Part shown: positions 1-8,123 of the stretch, in pieces
How the letters are laid out: each line of letters starts with the position of its first letter
How positions within the stretch are numbered: the first letter of the stretch is position 1
Source of the DNA: Oscillospiraceae bacterium
Lineage (GTDB): Bacteria; Bacillota; Clostridia; Oscillospirales; Ruminococcaceae
Direction of reading: 5' to 3'
Length of the DNA stretch: 64,000 nucleotides
Assembly: GCA_031260665.1 (NCBI GenBank)
Contig: JAISLD010000026.1
Span: 1 to 64,000, forward strand
Position numbers and translations under genes: made by a program
The notes under the pieces: generated by a model
The model's input: only the letters and a program-made list of their open reading frames with translations
Databases searched by the model: none
Told to the model about the DNA's origin: nothing

Positions 1-119
1 CGCCCACGCGGCGAAGCCGCGAAACGGCGTATCAGGACGGTTAAATCCGCTCCTGCGGAGCGGTAGCCGCTGAAAGCGGCTATAAAAACGCTTTAGCGTT
101 TTTAATTTAACCTACTATA
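1..119 (+). repeat. MITE-like hairpin-chain repeat, copy A (left part cut by window edge)
   Basis: This stretch differs at one position from 42511-42629, so it is a recent copy of the same element. It is a chain of short perfect stem-loops: GCGGC/GCCGC (10-20), CCGCTCC/GGAGCGG (47-63), AGCCGC/GCGGCT (65-81) and AAAACGC/GCGTTTT (85-102). It ends in AATTTAACCTACTATA. Its left third lies outside the window. It sits about 200 bp upstream of the gene at 330. No coding sequence was recognised in it. Confidence 0.85.
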
Positions 120-329
120 CTCCTCCACCGGTTAAACTTTTAGTTTAACCTCGCCGCTTTGCGGCATTGGAATTTCGTGCCGCACATAAAAACCCGATGA
201 GTTTTTATAAAGAATTTCTTTCCAAAACACTAAAGTTTCACGTTATACTGCCGATAATAAGGTTACATATAGCAGTAATCTCTCGCTTGCAAGGACGCGA
301 GCGAGTATTCAAGAAAGGATTCAAGTATA
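120..329. other. Gene-free leader with small palindromes
   Basis: Between repeat copy A and the first gene lie further short palindromes. One is a GTTAAACTTTTAGTTTAAC hairpin near 132-152. Another is a TTCGTGCCGCACATAAAA block followed by AACCCGATGAGTTTTT near 173-208; its first part recurs near 49979-49997. A half-palindrome GTTTCACGT at 235-243 resembles half of a ParB site but the second half is missing. An AAAGGA ribosome-binding site lies near 314 before the ATG at 330. No clear promoter was recognised. Confidence 0.5.
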
Positions 330-1289
330 ATGAGCGTTAATTTTAATCGAGGCGGCGACTTCGCCGGTAAATTTACCCACACAAACAAAACAAACGGCAA
401 AAAGCCAACAAAATCAGCGGAGTTCCCGAAGCAAGACGCCAAGGTACAGCAGACACTTGACAAGTTGAACCGGCAGAACAAAAAAACAGAGGCGGCAAAA
501 GCCGAAAAGGAAAAGAACAAAGACCAGCTGTCTATCACCAAGACCGACAAAGCGGCAAGCAGCAGCGGCTTGTCGAAAACCGCGCTCGCTTATCTTGAGA
601 AACTGCAAGCGACGTACACGAACGTCAACTTCACAGTTGCGCAGTTCAATGAGGGCGAGGATGTCAGCCGCTACGCAACAGGCGAAAAGAAATATTCGTG
701 CGTTATCACGCCCGCTTTGCTTGAGAATATGGCGAGTGACGAAAAGATTGCGGCACAGTACGAGAAAATCATTGAAGAAGCGGACGGCAAGTTTGAACAA
801 GCAAAGACAGACCTCGGCGACGACGCCGCGAAAGTAAAGCAGTTTGGCGTGAGCGCAAACAGCGAGGGAACTAAATACTTCGCGAAACTAAGCGACAATC
901 TCCTTGACAGCGACGGCCAGCCGACTATATCTTCAGTAGAAGCCGCGACCATGGAGGACTTGGTTGCGAAACTTAAAGACGGCTTCGCTGAAATGGCAAA
1001 GAAGCAAGCGCAGATAACCGCAGACAACGCCGAAAAGACGCAAGAAACCGCAAAGACAGACGAAACCGATAAGACAGCCACGACAAACAAGGCGGACAAA
1101 GCAGACAAAGCAAGCACCGCAAAATACCCCGACAAGGTGCAAAAGGCGATAGACCAAGGCGAAAAGACGCTTGACCTCTTTCGCAGTATCGGAGGCAAGA
1201 CCGACGGCTTCGACCCGCTTGACATAGTGACAGGCGGCAAAAACGGGAACAACGCCAACACCTACTCGGCTTATACAAAGAAGAAGTGA
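330..1289 (+). CDS. Lys/Ala-rich protein, DUF6033-like
   Basis: The 319-residue product has no signal peptide and no membrane segment. Residues 1-85 and 235-290 are low-complexity, rich in Lys, Ala, Asp and Thr, with KTDKTATTNKADKADKA-type runs. The middle (about 85-230) is ordered: ALAYLEKLQATYTNVNFTVA, then KKYSCVITPALLENMASDE, then a segment ending FGVSANSEGTKYFAKL. That order of motifs recalls the clostridial DUF6033 family (from memory, not searched). Function is unknown. The ATG at 330 follows an AAAGGA site with a long spacer. The gene stands alone, with a hairpin repeat upstream and a two-way terminator downstream. Confidence 0.6.
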   Translation: MSVNFNRGGDFAGKFTHTNKTNGKKPTKSAEFPKQDAKVQQTLDKLNRQNKKTEAAKAEKEKNKDQLSITKTDKAASSSGLSKTALAYLEKLQATYTNVNFTVAQFNEGEDVSRYATGEKKYSCVITPALLENMASDEKIAAQYEKIIEEADGKFEQAKTDLGDDAAKVKQFGVSANSEGTKYFAKLSDNLLDSDGQPTISSVEAATMEDLVAKLKDGFAEMAKKQAQITADNAEKTQETAKTDETDKTATTNKADKADKASTAKYPDKVQKAIDQGEKTLDLFRSIGGKTDGFDPLDIVTGGKNGNNANTYSAYTKKK

Positions 1290-1297
1290 CTCAACAT

Positions 1298-1336
1298 AAA
1301 CAAAACCTGCTTTATCAAGTAAAGCAGGTTTTGTTT
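1298..1336. terminator. Bidirectional terminator between DUF6033-like gene and serS
   Basis: A near-perfect stem (AAACAAAACCTGCTTTA pairing with TAAAGCAGGTTTTGTTTT, 3-nt loop) has A-rich and T-rich flanks on its two sides. It can therefore stop transcription from both convergent genes. Confidence 0.85.
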
Positions 1337-1345
1337 TGATTGTGA

Positions 1346-2638
1346 TTAAGGGGCGATTATCTTGGCTTTGCCGCCCATATACGGCTGAAGTGCCGCGGGT
1401 ATCCTCACGCTGCCGTTTTCCTCAAGATTATTCTCAAAGAAAGCGATGAGCATACGCGGCGGCGCCACGACCGTGTTGTTCAGCGTGTGAGCAAAGTATT
1501 TCAGTCCCTTGTCGTCCTTTGAACGCACACGTATGCCGAGCCGCCTTGCCTGTGCGTCGCCTATGTTTGAGCAACTGCCCACCTCGAAATACTTCTTTTG
1601 TCGCGGCGACCACGCCTCAACGTCGACGCTTTTTACTTTTATGTCGGCAAGGTCGCCCGAACAACACTCAAGTGTGCGAACGGGGATATCAAGCGTACGG
1701 AAGAAGTCAACGGTTGCTTGCCACAGCCGGTCGTACCAATAAGGCGAGTCGGCGGGGTTGCAGACGACAATCATCTCCTGCTTTTCAAACTGATGTATCC
1801 GATAAATACCGCGTTCTTCAATGCCGTGCGCGCCCACTTCTTTGCGGAAGCACGGCGAGTAACTCGTCAGTGTTTTCGGCAACTCTTCTTCGGGGATAAT
1901 GGTGTCGATAAACATTCCTATCATCGAGTGTTCGCTTGTGCCGATGAGGTAGAGGTCCTCCCCCTCAATTTTATAGGCCATCGCTTCACGGTCGCCAAAC
2001 GACATAACACCGTCAACAATCTCACCGCGAATCATAAACGGCGGCACATAATAGGTGAAGCCGCGGTCTATCATAAAGTCGCGGGCATAGGATATAATCG
2101 CGGAGTGAACCCGCGCCACATCACCCTTCAGATAATAGAATCCGTTGCCGCTCACTTTGCGTGCCGAATCAATGTCGATGCCGTTTAACTTCTCTAAAAG
2201 CTCAACGTGATACGGAATCTCAAAGTCAGGCACTATCGGCTCGCCGAACCGCTCAACTTCCACGTTCTCGCTGTCGTCTTTGCCTATCGGCACGCTGTCG
2301 TCGATAAACTGCGGGATTGTCAGCATTATCTTTCGTATCTCCGCTTCAAGAAGCGGCTCACGTGAGGCAAGCGACTCAAGTTCTTTGTTGATAGCGACGA
2401 CTTCGGCTTTCGCCGCTTCCGCTTCGTCCTTTTGCCCGTGTGCCATAAGCGCACCGATGTTTTTGCTGACAGCGTTCCGCTTTGCGCGCAGTTCGTCTGC
2501 TTTTGACTTAAGCGCGCGGTATTCTTCGTCAAGTTCTATCACTTTATCAACAAGCGGCAACTTGCTGTCCTGAAACTTGTTTCTTATATTGTCACGCACA
2601 CGTTCGGGCTGTGTGCGAAGCACTTTTATGTCAATCAT
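1346..2638 (-). CDS. serS: Seryl-tRNA synthetase
   Basis: Charges tRNA-Ser with serine in the cytoplasm. The 430 residues match the usual length. An N-terminal coiled-coil arm (about 25-105, rich in Lys/Glu/Ala) is followed by the class II catalytic core. Motif 2 is visible as SPCFRKEVGAHG, with the downstream loop GIYRIHQFEKQEM, and motif 3 lies near NNTVVAPPRMLIAFFENN. The ATG at 2638 is 8 nt from a GAGGAG site that lies inside the last codons of the upstream parB-like gene, only 5 nt away, so the two are co-transcribed and probably coupled. No T-box leader was seen. Confidence 0.97.
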   Translation of the reverse strand: MIDIKVLRTQPERVRDNIRNKFQDSKLPLVDKVIELDEEYRALKSKADELRAKRNAVSKNIGALMAHGQKDEAEAAKAEVVAINKELESLASREPLLEAEIRKIMLTIPQFIDDSVPIGKDDSENVEVERFGEPIVPDFEIPYHVELLEKLNGIDIDSARKVSGNGFYYLKGDVARVHSAIISYARDFMIDRGFTYYVPPFMIRGEIVDGVMSFGDREAMAYKIEGEDLYLIGTSEHSMIGMFIDTIIPEEELPKTLTSYSPCFRKEVGAHGIEERGIYRIHQFEKQEMIVVCNPADSPYWYDRLWQATVDFFRTLDIPVRTLECCSGDLADIKVKSVDVEAWSPRQKKYFEVGSCSNIGDAQARRLGIRVRSKDDKGLKYFAHTLNNTVVAPPRMLIAFFENNLEENGSVRIPAALQPYMGGKAKIIAP

Positions 2639-2643
2639 AGCGG

Positions 2644-3495
2644 TTACTCCTCAAAGTAATCATTCACGAACGCCCGCAGGTCGTCCTCGTTCTCAACTAT
2701 CACACTCAGCGTGAAGTTTCCTTTGCCCTTTGTTATCTTGACGGGTCTGCCAAGCCGTTCTGTCAAGTGAACAGCCGCCTCTCTCGCGTACGCGGTCGGT
2801 GTTTGACGTGTCGGTGTCGGCTTCGGCGGTTCTTTCGCCGATTTCACGAGTCGTTCAAGTGCCCGAACCGACAAGCCCTCGTTCACGGCTTTGTTCGCCA
2901 ACTCAAGCGTCAACGCGGAGTCGTCAAGCCCAAGCAGAACCTTCGCGTGCCCCTTAGACAGCTTGTCCTCGACCACCAACTTCTGCACATCACCCGGCAA
3001 CGCAAGCAGACGAAGCGCGTTTGTCACGGTGGAACGCGGCTTGCTGACTGACTTTGCGACTAAATCCTGCGTCATCTCGAAGCGGTCAACAAGGCTTTGA
3101 TACCCCGCCGCTTCTTCAATCGGGTTGAGGTCAACGCGCTGCAGGTTCTCGATAAGCGAAATCTGCTCCGCGTCGATATCCGACAGTTCCATAACACGGA
3201 CAGGCACTTCTGACAGTCCCGCCATTCTCGCGGCACGCCACCTCCGCTCCCCCGCGACTATCTGCCATATATCGCCGAACGGACGCACGATTAACGCTTC
3301 GATAACGCCGTGTTCTCTGATTGAATCGGACAACGCCTCAAGTTCTTCCTGCCGAAAATGCTTTCTCGCTTGCTCCTTGTTCGGCTCTATGCTTGAGAGC
3401 TTCATTGTTATCAGTGCGGGTGATTCGTCGTCGCCGCCGCCCGGATTATCGAATAAGCCGTCAAACACGCCGCCTAACGCCTGTTTCTTTGCCAT
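2644..3495 (-). CDS. ParB/Spo0J/Noc-family DNA-binding CTPase
   Basis: ParB-family proteins bind centromere-like sites and slide as CTP-dependent clamps in chromosome segregation or nucleoid occlusion. The 283-residue product has the N-terminal nucleotide motif GERRWRAARMAGLSEVPV (about 80-97). A helix-turn-helix follows (MTQDLVAKSVSKPRSTVTNALRLL, described in two parts around 140-165), and a small C-terminal dimerisation region ends it. No parA lies beside it; the upstream neighbour is divergent. It could be Spo0J/ParB or a Noc-like paralogue, and sequence alone does not decide. It is the first gene of a two-gene unit with serS. Confidence 0.85.
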   Translation of the reverse strand: MAKKQALGGVFDGLFDNPGGGDDESPALITMKLSSIEPNKEQARKHFRQEELEALSDSIREHGVIEALIVRPFGDIWQIVAGERRWRAARMAGLSEVPVRVMELSDIDAEQISLIENLQRVDLNPIEEAAGYQSLVDRFEMTQDLVAKSVSKPRSTVTNALRLLALPGDVQKLVVEDKLSKGHAKVLLGLDDSALTLELANKAVNEGLSVRALERLVKSAKEPPKPTPTRQTPTAYAREAAVHLTERLGRPVKITKGKGNFTLSVIVENEDDLRAFVNDYFEE

Positions 3496-3792
3496 TCTTT
3501 CTTGCCCTCACATATATTCAAGTAACCGCCGATTAACTGATTATTTATGTCCTCTCCCCGCCAAAGCTGGGAGAGGACACGGGTTTTTCATTTGCTGACA
3601 GCGCAAAAATTAGTTGTTCAAAGGTTACTTAACCGATTATATCCTTTGTTGCCCATTATATAGCAAACAGCCGAAAATGTCAAGACTATGGGTCGTCTGT
3701 CCTTGACAACGCGGCTCATTGCTGATATAATGAATATAATCGTGTGATGTACAATGCCACAAGTTTAATCATTCTTCCTTAACGGGGTGTAT
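3496..3792. other. Divergent intergenic region between parB-like and sensor genes
   Basis: About 300 bp without a gene. It holds a GTCCTCTCCC/GGGAGAGGAC stem-loop (3549-3578) of a type repeated at 9663-9686 and 37630-37661, then an AT-rich stretch, then a sigma-A-type promoter reading right (3703-3731). No clear leftward promoter for the parB-like gene was recognised. Confidence 0.6.
3703..3731 (+). promoter_or_regulatory. Sigma-A promoter of the Cache-GGDEF gene
   Basis: TTGACA (3703-3708), a 17-bp spacer and TATAAT (3726-3731): a consensus vegetative promoter about 60 bp upstream of the start codon. Confidence 0.85.
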
Positions 3793-5379
3793 ATGCAAAA
3801 GAAAATATTCTTCAGAATACTAACCATTGCGATTGCCGGTGTTTTGCTCAGTACCGCGGTTCTCGTCGCGGCGCACACACTAATAATCGGCGCGGAAGTG
3901 AAAGCGAACGCCGAATCAACGCTAAGTCACGCGGAACGGCTTTACATGGACAACAAAAGTCGTGTCGCCGAAATCAAAACGGGCTATTATCAGTCCTGCC
4001 TCTCAAGAGCGCGCGCCCTCGCCGAATATATCCGTGTGACACCCGAAACTGCGGACGACGACCAACGGTTGTCGGAACTCTGCGTCACGTTTCGCGTTGA
4101 CGAGATACACATTATCGACGAAAACGGAATCATTCGCCACTCGAATATCCCGAAGAACATAAACTATGATATGAAGTCGGCGGCACAAAGCAACGAGTTT
4201 ATGCAAATCATCGGCAATCCGTCAACCGAGATTGCGCAAGAGGTTATGCCGAACGGATACGAAGCGAAGCTTGTGTCTTACAGCGGCGTATCGCGCAAAG
4301 ACAAGCCGGGAATTATCCAAATCGGCGTCTATGACAGCAGCGTGCAAAAAGCCGTGAATGGCGCGGAGATAATGGAAGTGATTGCACAGACTCGCTTTGG
4401 CGACACAGGCAGCGTTATGGTGCTTGACAACTTCAGCGGCACTATCCTCGCTCACCCCGATGAGTCGCTTATCGGCGACAAAGTTTCTTTGCCGCAAAAC
4501 GGCAAGGCCGCTTACATAAACGGCGCAAACCAGATAGTCTATTCAAAAGCGGTGGATTATTCATACACATTCGCGGCGACAATGCCTGTTTCCGAGATTG
4601 TGTCGACCTGCCTGCTTTACACACTGATATACTTCGTTGTCATTGTCGTGCTGTTCGTGGCGGTGACTGCGGCTGTTATGCGGGCTGTCAGGAAAGAAAT
4701 CTTGACGGGACTGGGGCAAATCAACGACAACATCGACACGGTTCTTCAAGGCGACTATGGCGCGGAGTTCAAGGTGGGCAACGCACCTGAGTTTGAACGG
4801 TTTGCGGTTAGCCTGAAAGCACTGACCAAACTGATTGTTGACCAGCACCGTGAGATAGAAAGCCTGAATATGATTGACCCCGTGACGGGGCTCGCGAACG
4901 AAACAAAGTTTCAGTATTCGCTCGGTCGTGAATGGGAACGCTATCGGAGAGGCGGCGGGCTTATCTCTCTCATCTTGATACAGATTGACGAATATCGCGC
5001 CTATGCCGAGAACTTCGGCGCACCCGCGGCCGACATGGTGATTGCTTCTGTCGCCGACATCATAAGCGCCGCGGCTAAACGCCCGTTTGACTTGGTGGCG
5101 TATCTCGACGACGGAAAGTTCGCGGTTCTCCTCCCCGAAACCGATGCCGACGGAAGCGAGAAGGTCGCGGACATCATTCGCGGCAAGTTCGACCGCGAGC
5201 CAAACGGCGGCAGGCATGCCGAACACGAACGGATTACGCTGTCACTCGGTATCGCCGATATCGCGCCGAGTTCGGGTCACAATGCTTCCGAGTTGAAAGT
5301 CCGTGCCGAAAACGCTCTCTACAACGCGATAATCAACGGCGGCAACAAAACAGAGTTGTTCAACGGCAACGCACAGTAG
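3793..5379 (+). CDS. Membrane Cache sensor with degenerate GGDEF domain
   Basis: The 528-residue product has one N-terminal membrane helix (about 5-27), an extracellular region of the double-Cache type (about 35-270), a second helix (about 275-298), a short linker and a C-terminal GGDEF-family domain (about 360-528). The catalytic GG(D/E)EF loop is replaced by DDGKF at about 439-443 within YLDDGKFAVLLP. No RxxD inhibitory site precedes it. It is therefore probably not a diguanylate cyclase but a sensor that binds GTP or a partner. The ATG at 3793 is preferred over an upstream GTG at 3787 because the GTG is itself part of the GGGGTG ribosome-binding site. Confidence 0.85.
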   Translation: MQKKIFFRILTIAIAGVLLSTAVLVAAHTLIIGAEVKANAESTLSHAERLYMDNKSRVAEIKTGYYQSCLSRARALAEYIRVTPETADDDQRLSELCVTFRVDEIHIIDENGIIRHSNIPKNINYDMKSAAQSNEFMQIIGNPSTEIAQEVMPNGYEAKLVSYSGVSRKDKPGIIQIGVYDSSVQKAVNGAEIMEVIAQTRFGDTGSVMVLDNFSGTILAHPDESLIGDKVSLPQNGKAAYINGANQIVYSKAVDYSYTFAATMPVSEIVSTCLLYTLIYFVVIVVLFVAVTAAVMRAVRKEILTGLGQINDNIDTVLQGDYGAEFKVGNAPEFERFAVSLKALTKLIVDQHREIESLNMIDPVTGLANETKFQYSLGREWERYRRGGGLISLILIQIDEYRAYAENFGAPAADMVIASVADIISAAAKRPFDLVAYLDDGKFAVLLPETDADGSEKVADIIRGKFDREPNGGRHAEHERITLSLGIADIAPSSGHNASELKVRAENALYNAIINGGNKTELFNGNAQ

Positions 5380-5383
5380 CACA

Positions 5384-5417
5384 AAGAAGCCTCTCTTTCT
5401 TAAAAGAGAGGCTTCTT
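5384..5417. terminator. Bidirectional terminator
   Basis: The stem AAGAAGCCTCTCTTT/AAAGAGAGGCTTCTT has a short loop and lies between convergent genes. Confidence 0.85.
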
Positions 5418-5426
5418 GCTTGCTTG

Positions 5427-6281
5427 TCAGACGCGAACGAGGCTTGTTTTCACCACCCAGCCGTAGATATCAGCGCTTGGAACGTAGACATAGAGCCACT
5501 TTTGCCCGTTTACGCTTCTCACATCTTCAGGGAGATACGCGGTCACTTCGGTCAAGTCGGCAAGCGGAGTGCCCGCCTTTGGTGCCGACAGCCCCGGTTC
5601 TTCGCGTATGTTCAGCACCGAACCGTAGACGTAAACTTTGTACTTATCAGACACCTTAGGCGGCGGCGTGGGGTTGCCTGCCGCTATATCGTGAAGCGCT
5701 ATGTTGCTGTCAACGTCAGCGCCGCCGAGTTTGTCGCAGCCCCACTGCCAAATGTCGGCGTTGTAACTCTCAGCGTACTTGCTCGGCTTGTCGGGGCTGT
5801 GCGTCCAGTGTGCCAGCCACAGCGGATACTTCCCGATGATTCGCGACTTCACGAGCTTGTTCTCAAGCCAATCGGGGTTGGCATAGACCCCCGCTCGATA
5901 CCCCGCGTTCGTGATAACCGCGAGCGCCGCTTCCGCGTTTGCTGTTCGTTCTTCCGATGTCAGCCCACCGAGAAGCGACGTGTCCTCAAGGTCAAGCCAT
6001 ATCGGCAAATCAAGCGAGAACGGTTTCGCCTCGTTTACCGCGATTAACGCTTCTTTCTCGGCTGCCGCCTTGCTTCTCGCGTAAGAATAGATGTACGAAC
6101 CGATGTTCAGCCCCGCTTTGCCGCAACCTTCGGCGTGAACCGCGAACTTATCCGCCGCCCCTCGTGAACCCACCGCCTTGATTATCGCAAATGTGTAGCC
6201 GAGCCGTTTAAGCTCACCGTAATCTTTTATGGCGTTATACCCCGACAGGTCAACGCCCCTTGGTTTTGTGTTTTCCGACAT
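5427..6281 (-). CDS. GH25 lysozyme (endolysin) with C-terminal SH3-like domain
   Basis: Glycoside hydrolase family 25 enzymes cut the MurNAc-GlcNAc bond of peptidoglycan. Residues about 7-200 form the GH25 barrel: GVDLSGYN with the conserved Asp at 11, then IWLDLED with the Asp-x-Glu pair at 97 and 99, then YPLWLAHW and ADIWQWG. Residues about 215-284 look like a bacterial SH3 domain (YVYGSVLNIREEPG, WLYVYVP, YGWVVKTSLV). There is no signal peptide, as expected for a holin-dependent phage endolysin, and a holin gene lies just upstream. The start is supported by an AGAGG site. It is the last gene of a three-gene lysis cassette. Confidence 0.92.
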   Translation of the reverse strand: MSENTKPRGVDLSGYNAIKDYGELKRLGYTFAIIKAVGSRGAADKFAVHAEGCGKAGLNIGSYIYSYARSKAAAEKEALIAVNEAKPFSLDLPIWLDLEDTSLLGGLTSEERTANAEAALAVITNAGYRAGVYANPDWLENKLVKSRIIGKYPLWLAHWTHSPDKPSKYAESYNADIWQWGCDKLGGADVDSNIALHDIAAGNPTPPPKVSDKYKVYVYGSVLNIREEPGLSAPKAGTPLADLTEVTAYLPEDVRSVNGQKWLYVYVPSADIYGWVVKTSLVRV

Positions 6282-6334
6282 TGTATACCTCTTTGTTTGT
6301 AATCCAATGTCAACAACTTAGGCAATCCGCTTTG

Positions 6335-6386
6335 CGGTCGCCCGCCTGTGCCCCGAGGAGTATGACCTTCGGTATATGCGGTTCAG
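6335..6386. repeat. Dispersed short repeat, GCCCCGAGG family, copy 1
   Basis: The block CGCCCGCCTGTGCCCCGAGG, followed by a TATGACCTTCGG-type segment, recurs with few changes at 20796-20842 and 35348-35393. Here it lies in the 130-bp gap between the holin and lysozyme genes. No function is known. Confidence 0.8.
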
Positions 6387-6413
6387 TTGTTGACTTGATT
6401 TGTAATCCGTTCA

Positions 6414-6656
6414 TTATATGTTTTTGCCGCGAAGTTGTTCCAACCTCTCGTCGGCAATCAGCGCCGCCGATGTAAAGCTGTTGTTCTTCCACCACGCCGC
6501 CGCCGCCGTCACTATGACGACTGCCGACGACACCAACTCGTTCACTTCGTTCTCACCAAAGTCAAGCGGACTTTTGCCGAGTGCCGTCAGCACTTGGTTC
6601 ACCAGTGCCAACGCAAGGCACGCCGTTCTTACCACTGTTTCGGTTTTGATTTTCAT
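6414..6656 (-). CDS. Phage holin, phi-LC3-type
   Basis: The 80-residue product has an amphipathic N-terminus, a hydrophobic stretch (about 9-25), a second hydrophobic stretch (about 40-56, SSAVVIVTAAAAWW) and a polar C-terminus. The layout ending WWKNNSFTSAALIADERLEQ is typical of the small phi-LC3 holin family. Holins oligomerise in the membrane and release the endolysin. The ATG has a GAGGTGA site that overlaps the end of the upstream XhlA-like gene (4-nt gap), so the genes are coupled. Confidence 0.9.
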   Translation of the reverse strand: MKIKTETVVRTACLALALVNQVLTALGKSPLDFGENEVNELVSSAVVIVTAAAAWWKNNSFTSAALIADERLEQLRGKNI

Positions 6657-6660
6657 AATG

Positions 6661-6969
6661 TCACCTCACTGACTCGTCTAATTTCCTGAATTTGTCGTGC
6701 GCCCAGTCCACATCGCGGCGAAGATTCTCACGGTCGGCTTTCGACAAAGCCATCTCGCGTTTCAGCTCCTCCACCGCTTCTGTCACTCTCGTTTGACGAA
6801 GCGAGAGTTCCGCTAACTGTTGTTTCAAAAACTCAAGCCCCGCTTGAATCTGCGCCAGTTGCTGAACCAACGCGGAGTTATCCTGCTTCGCGTTCCTCGT
6901 GAACGCCGCATAACCGAACACCACCGCCGCACCTGTTCCAACAACCGCAATTATCACCGTGACTTCCAC
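6661..6969 (-). CDS. XhlA-like holin-accessory protein (GTG start)
   Basis: The 102-residue product has an N-terminal membrane helix (about 3-21, VIIAVVGTGAAVVFGYAAF) followed by a long coiled coil (about 28-95). Heptad-like segments such as LEFLKQQLAELSLRQTRVTE are visible. This resembles XhlA/hemolysin-type accessory proteins coded beside phage holins. The start is set at the GTG at 6969 because a full AGGAGG site lies 7 nt upstream; the longer reading frame to 7044 has no such site. It is the first gene of the lysis cassette. The exact family assignment is inference from topology. Confidence 0.7.
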   Translation of the reverse strand: MEVTVIIAVVGTGAAVVFGYAAFTRNAKQDNSALVQQLAQIQAGLEFLKQQLAELSLRQTRVTEAVEELKREMALSKADRENLRRDVDWAHDKFRKLDESVR

Positions 6970-7115
6970 ATCTGAACCTCCTATTCTGTTCAAAACACCC
7001 TTGCAACCCCATAATAACACACCTATCCCCCTTTGACAATGCATTCAACTGCAGACCTTACGACCGAAATACCCGTGTTGCATCAGCCATATTGCCGGTC
7101 CGGCACAGACCGGAC

Positions 7116-7144
7116 TTGACAATTGATGTGGCAAGTGCTAAAAT
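7116..7144 (+). promoter_or_regulatory. Sigma-A promoter of the zinc/manganese transporter operon
   Basis: TTGACA (7116-7121), a 17-bp spacer and TAAAAT (7139-7144), about 37 bp before the start codon. No clear Zur or MntR operator was recognised. A short GGTCCGGCACAGACC hairpin (7097-7111) of a dispersed repeat type lies just upstream. Confidence 0.8.
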
Positions 7145-7181
7145 TAGTAAGATTGCCATCTAATCAGGAACAACAAAGCTA

Positions 7182-8123
7182 ATGAAACTAATTAACATCA
7201 AGCTCACCGCCTTGCTTGCGGTGATTTCTCTGTTGACAGCGTGCGGTATCGCCGACACACCGACAATAAGCGACAGCAAAGTCAATATCATAACAACGAT
7301 TTTCCCTCCCTACGACTTCTCACGGGAGATAGCGGGGGGTTACGCCGACATCACAATGCTGCTGCCGCCTGCCGCCGAGAGCCACTCGTTTGAACCGACG
7401 CCACGAGATATCATCAAGATTCAAAACGCCGACATCTTCATCTATGTCGGCGGCGAAAGCGACACTTGGGTGGACGGCGTGCTTGAATCGCTTAACGCGC
7501 CGAATCTCCGTGTCGTCACGCTTATGGACTGCGTTGAGGTTGTCGCGGAAGAATACTCCGAGGGAATGGAACTCGAAGAAGAAGAAGAAGAAGAGGCTTA
7601 CGATGAACACGTCTGGACTTCGCCACGAAACGCAAAGCTGATTGCCGAAAAAATCGCCGCGTCTGTCATTGAAGCCGACCCGAATAACCGTCAAGTCTAC
7701 GAAGCCAACCTGCTTCGGTTTTCAGCCGAGCTGGACAACCTTGACGAAAGATTCAGGCAAACCGTGGCAAACGGAAGCCGTGACGAGATAATCTTCGGCG
7801 ACAGGTTCCCGTTTCGATACTTTGCCGACGCTTACGGCTTGACGTACTACGCCGCTTTTCCCGGTTGTTCGGGGGAAACAGAGCCGAGTGCCTCGACAGT
7901 CGCGTTTCTTATTGACAAAATCAAAGCGGACGACATTCCTGTCGTCTTTCATATTGAACTCGGCAATGAACGAATGGCAAACGTAATCGCCGACGCGACA
8001 GGCGCAAAATCGCTGACACTTCATTCCTGCCACAACATCAGCAAAACCGATTTTCAAAACGGCAAGACTTATCTCGACTTTATGCGCGAGAATGTCGAGG
8101 CACTGAAGGAGGCGCTCGCTTGA
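7182..8123 (+). CDS. znuA: Metal ABC transporter substrate-binding lipoprotein (ZnuA/TroA type)
   Basis: Captures Zn2+ (or Mn2+) outside the membrane and hands it to the permease. The 313-residue product has a lipoprotein signal with the lipobox LLTAC at about 17-21. The TroA-like fold motifs are present: TIFPPYDFSREIAG, SHSFEPTPRD with a His ligand, EHVWTSPRN with a second His and FHIELGNERMANVIADATGA. The loop that is usually His-rich in ZnuA is acidic here, with eight Glu in a nine-residue run before the second His ligand. The gene overlaps the ATPase gene by 4 nt and begins a three-gene operon. Confidence 0.93.
   Translation: MKLINIKLTALLAVISLLTACGIADTPTISDSKVNIITTIFPPYDFSREIAGGYADITMLLPPAAESHSFEPTPRDIIKIQNADIFIYVGGESDTWVDGVLESLNAPNLRVVTLMDCVEVVAEEYSEGMELEEEEEEEAYDEHVWTSPRNAKLIAEKIAASVIEADPNNRQVYEANLLRFSAELDNLDERFRQTVANGSRDEIIFGDRFPFRYFADAYGLTYYAAFPGCSGETEPSASTVAFLIDKIKADDIPVVFHIELGNERMANVIADATGAKSLTLHSCHNISKTDFQNGKTYLDFMRENVEALKEALA

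Noticed and set aside
230-246. Possible parS site (GTTTCACGT)
   Set aside because: Only one half of the 16-bp palindrome is present; the second half reads TATACT rather than GAAACA.
6970-7044. Longer N-terminus for the XhlA-like gene
   Set aside because: The GTG at 6969 has a full AGGAGG site and starts right before the membrane helix; the extension has no ribosome-binding site.
7320-7694. Minus-strand open frame rich in Phe opposite the znuA acidic loop
   Set aside because: The run of Phe is only the reverse reading of the GAA repeat that codes the Glu loop.
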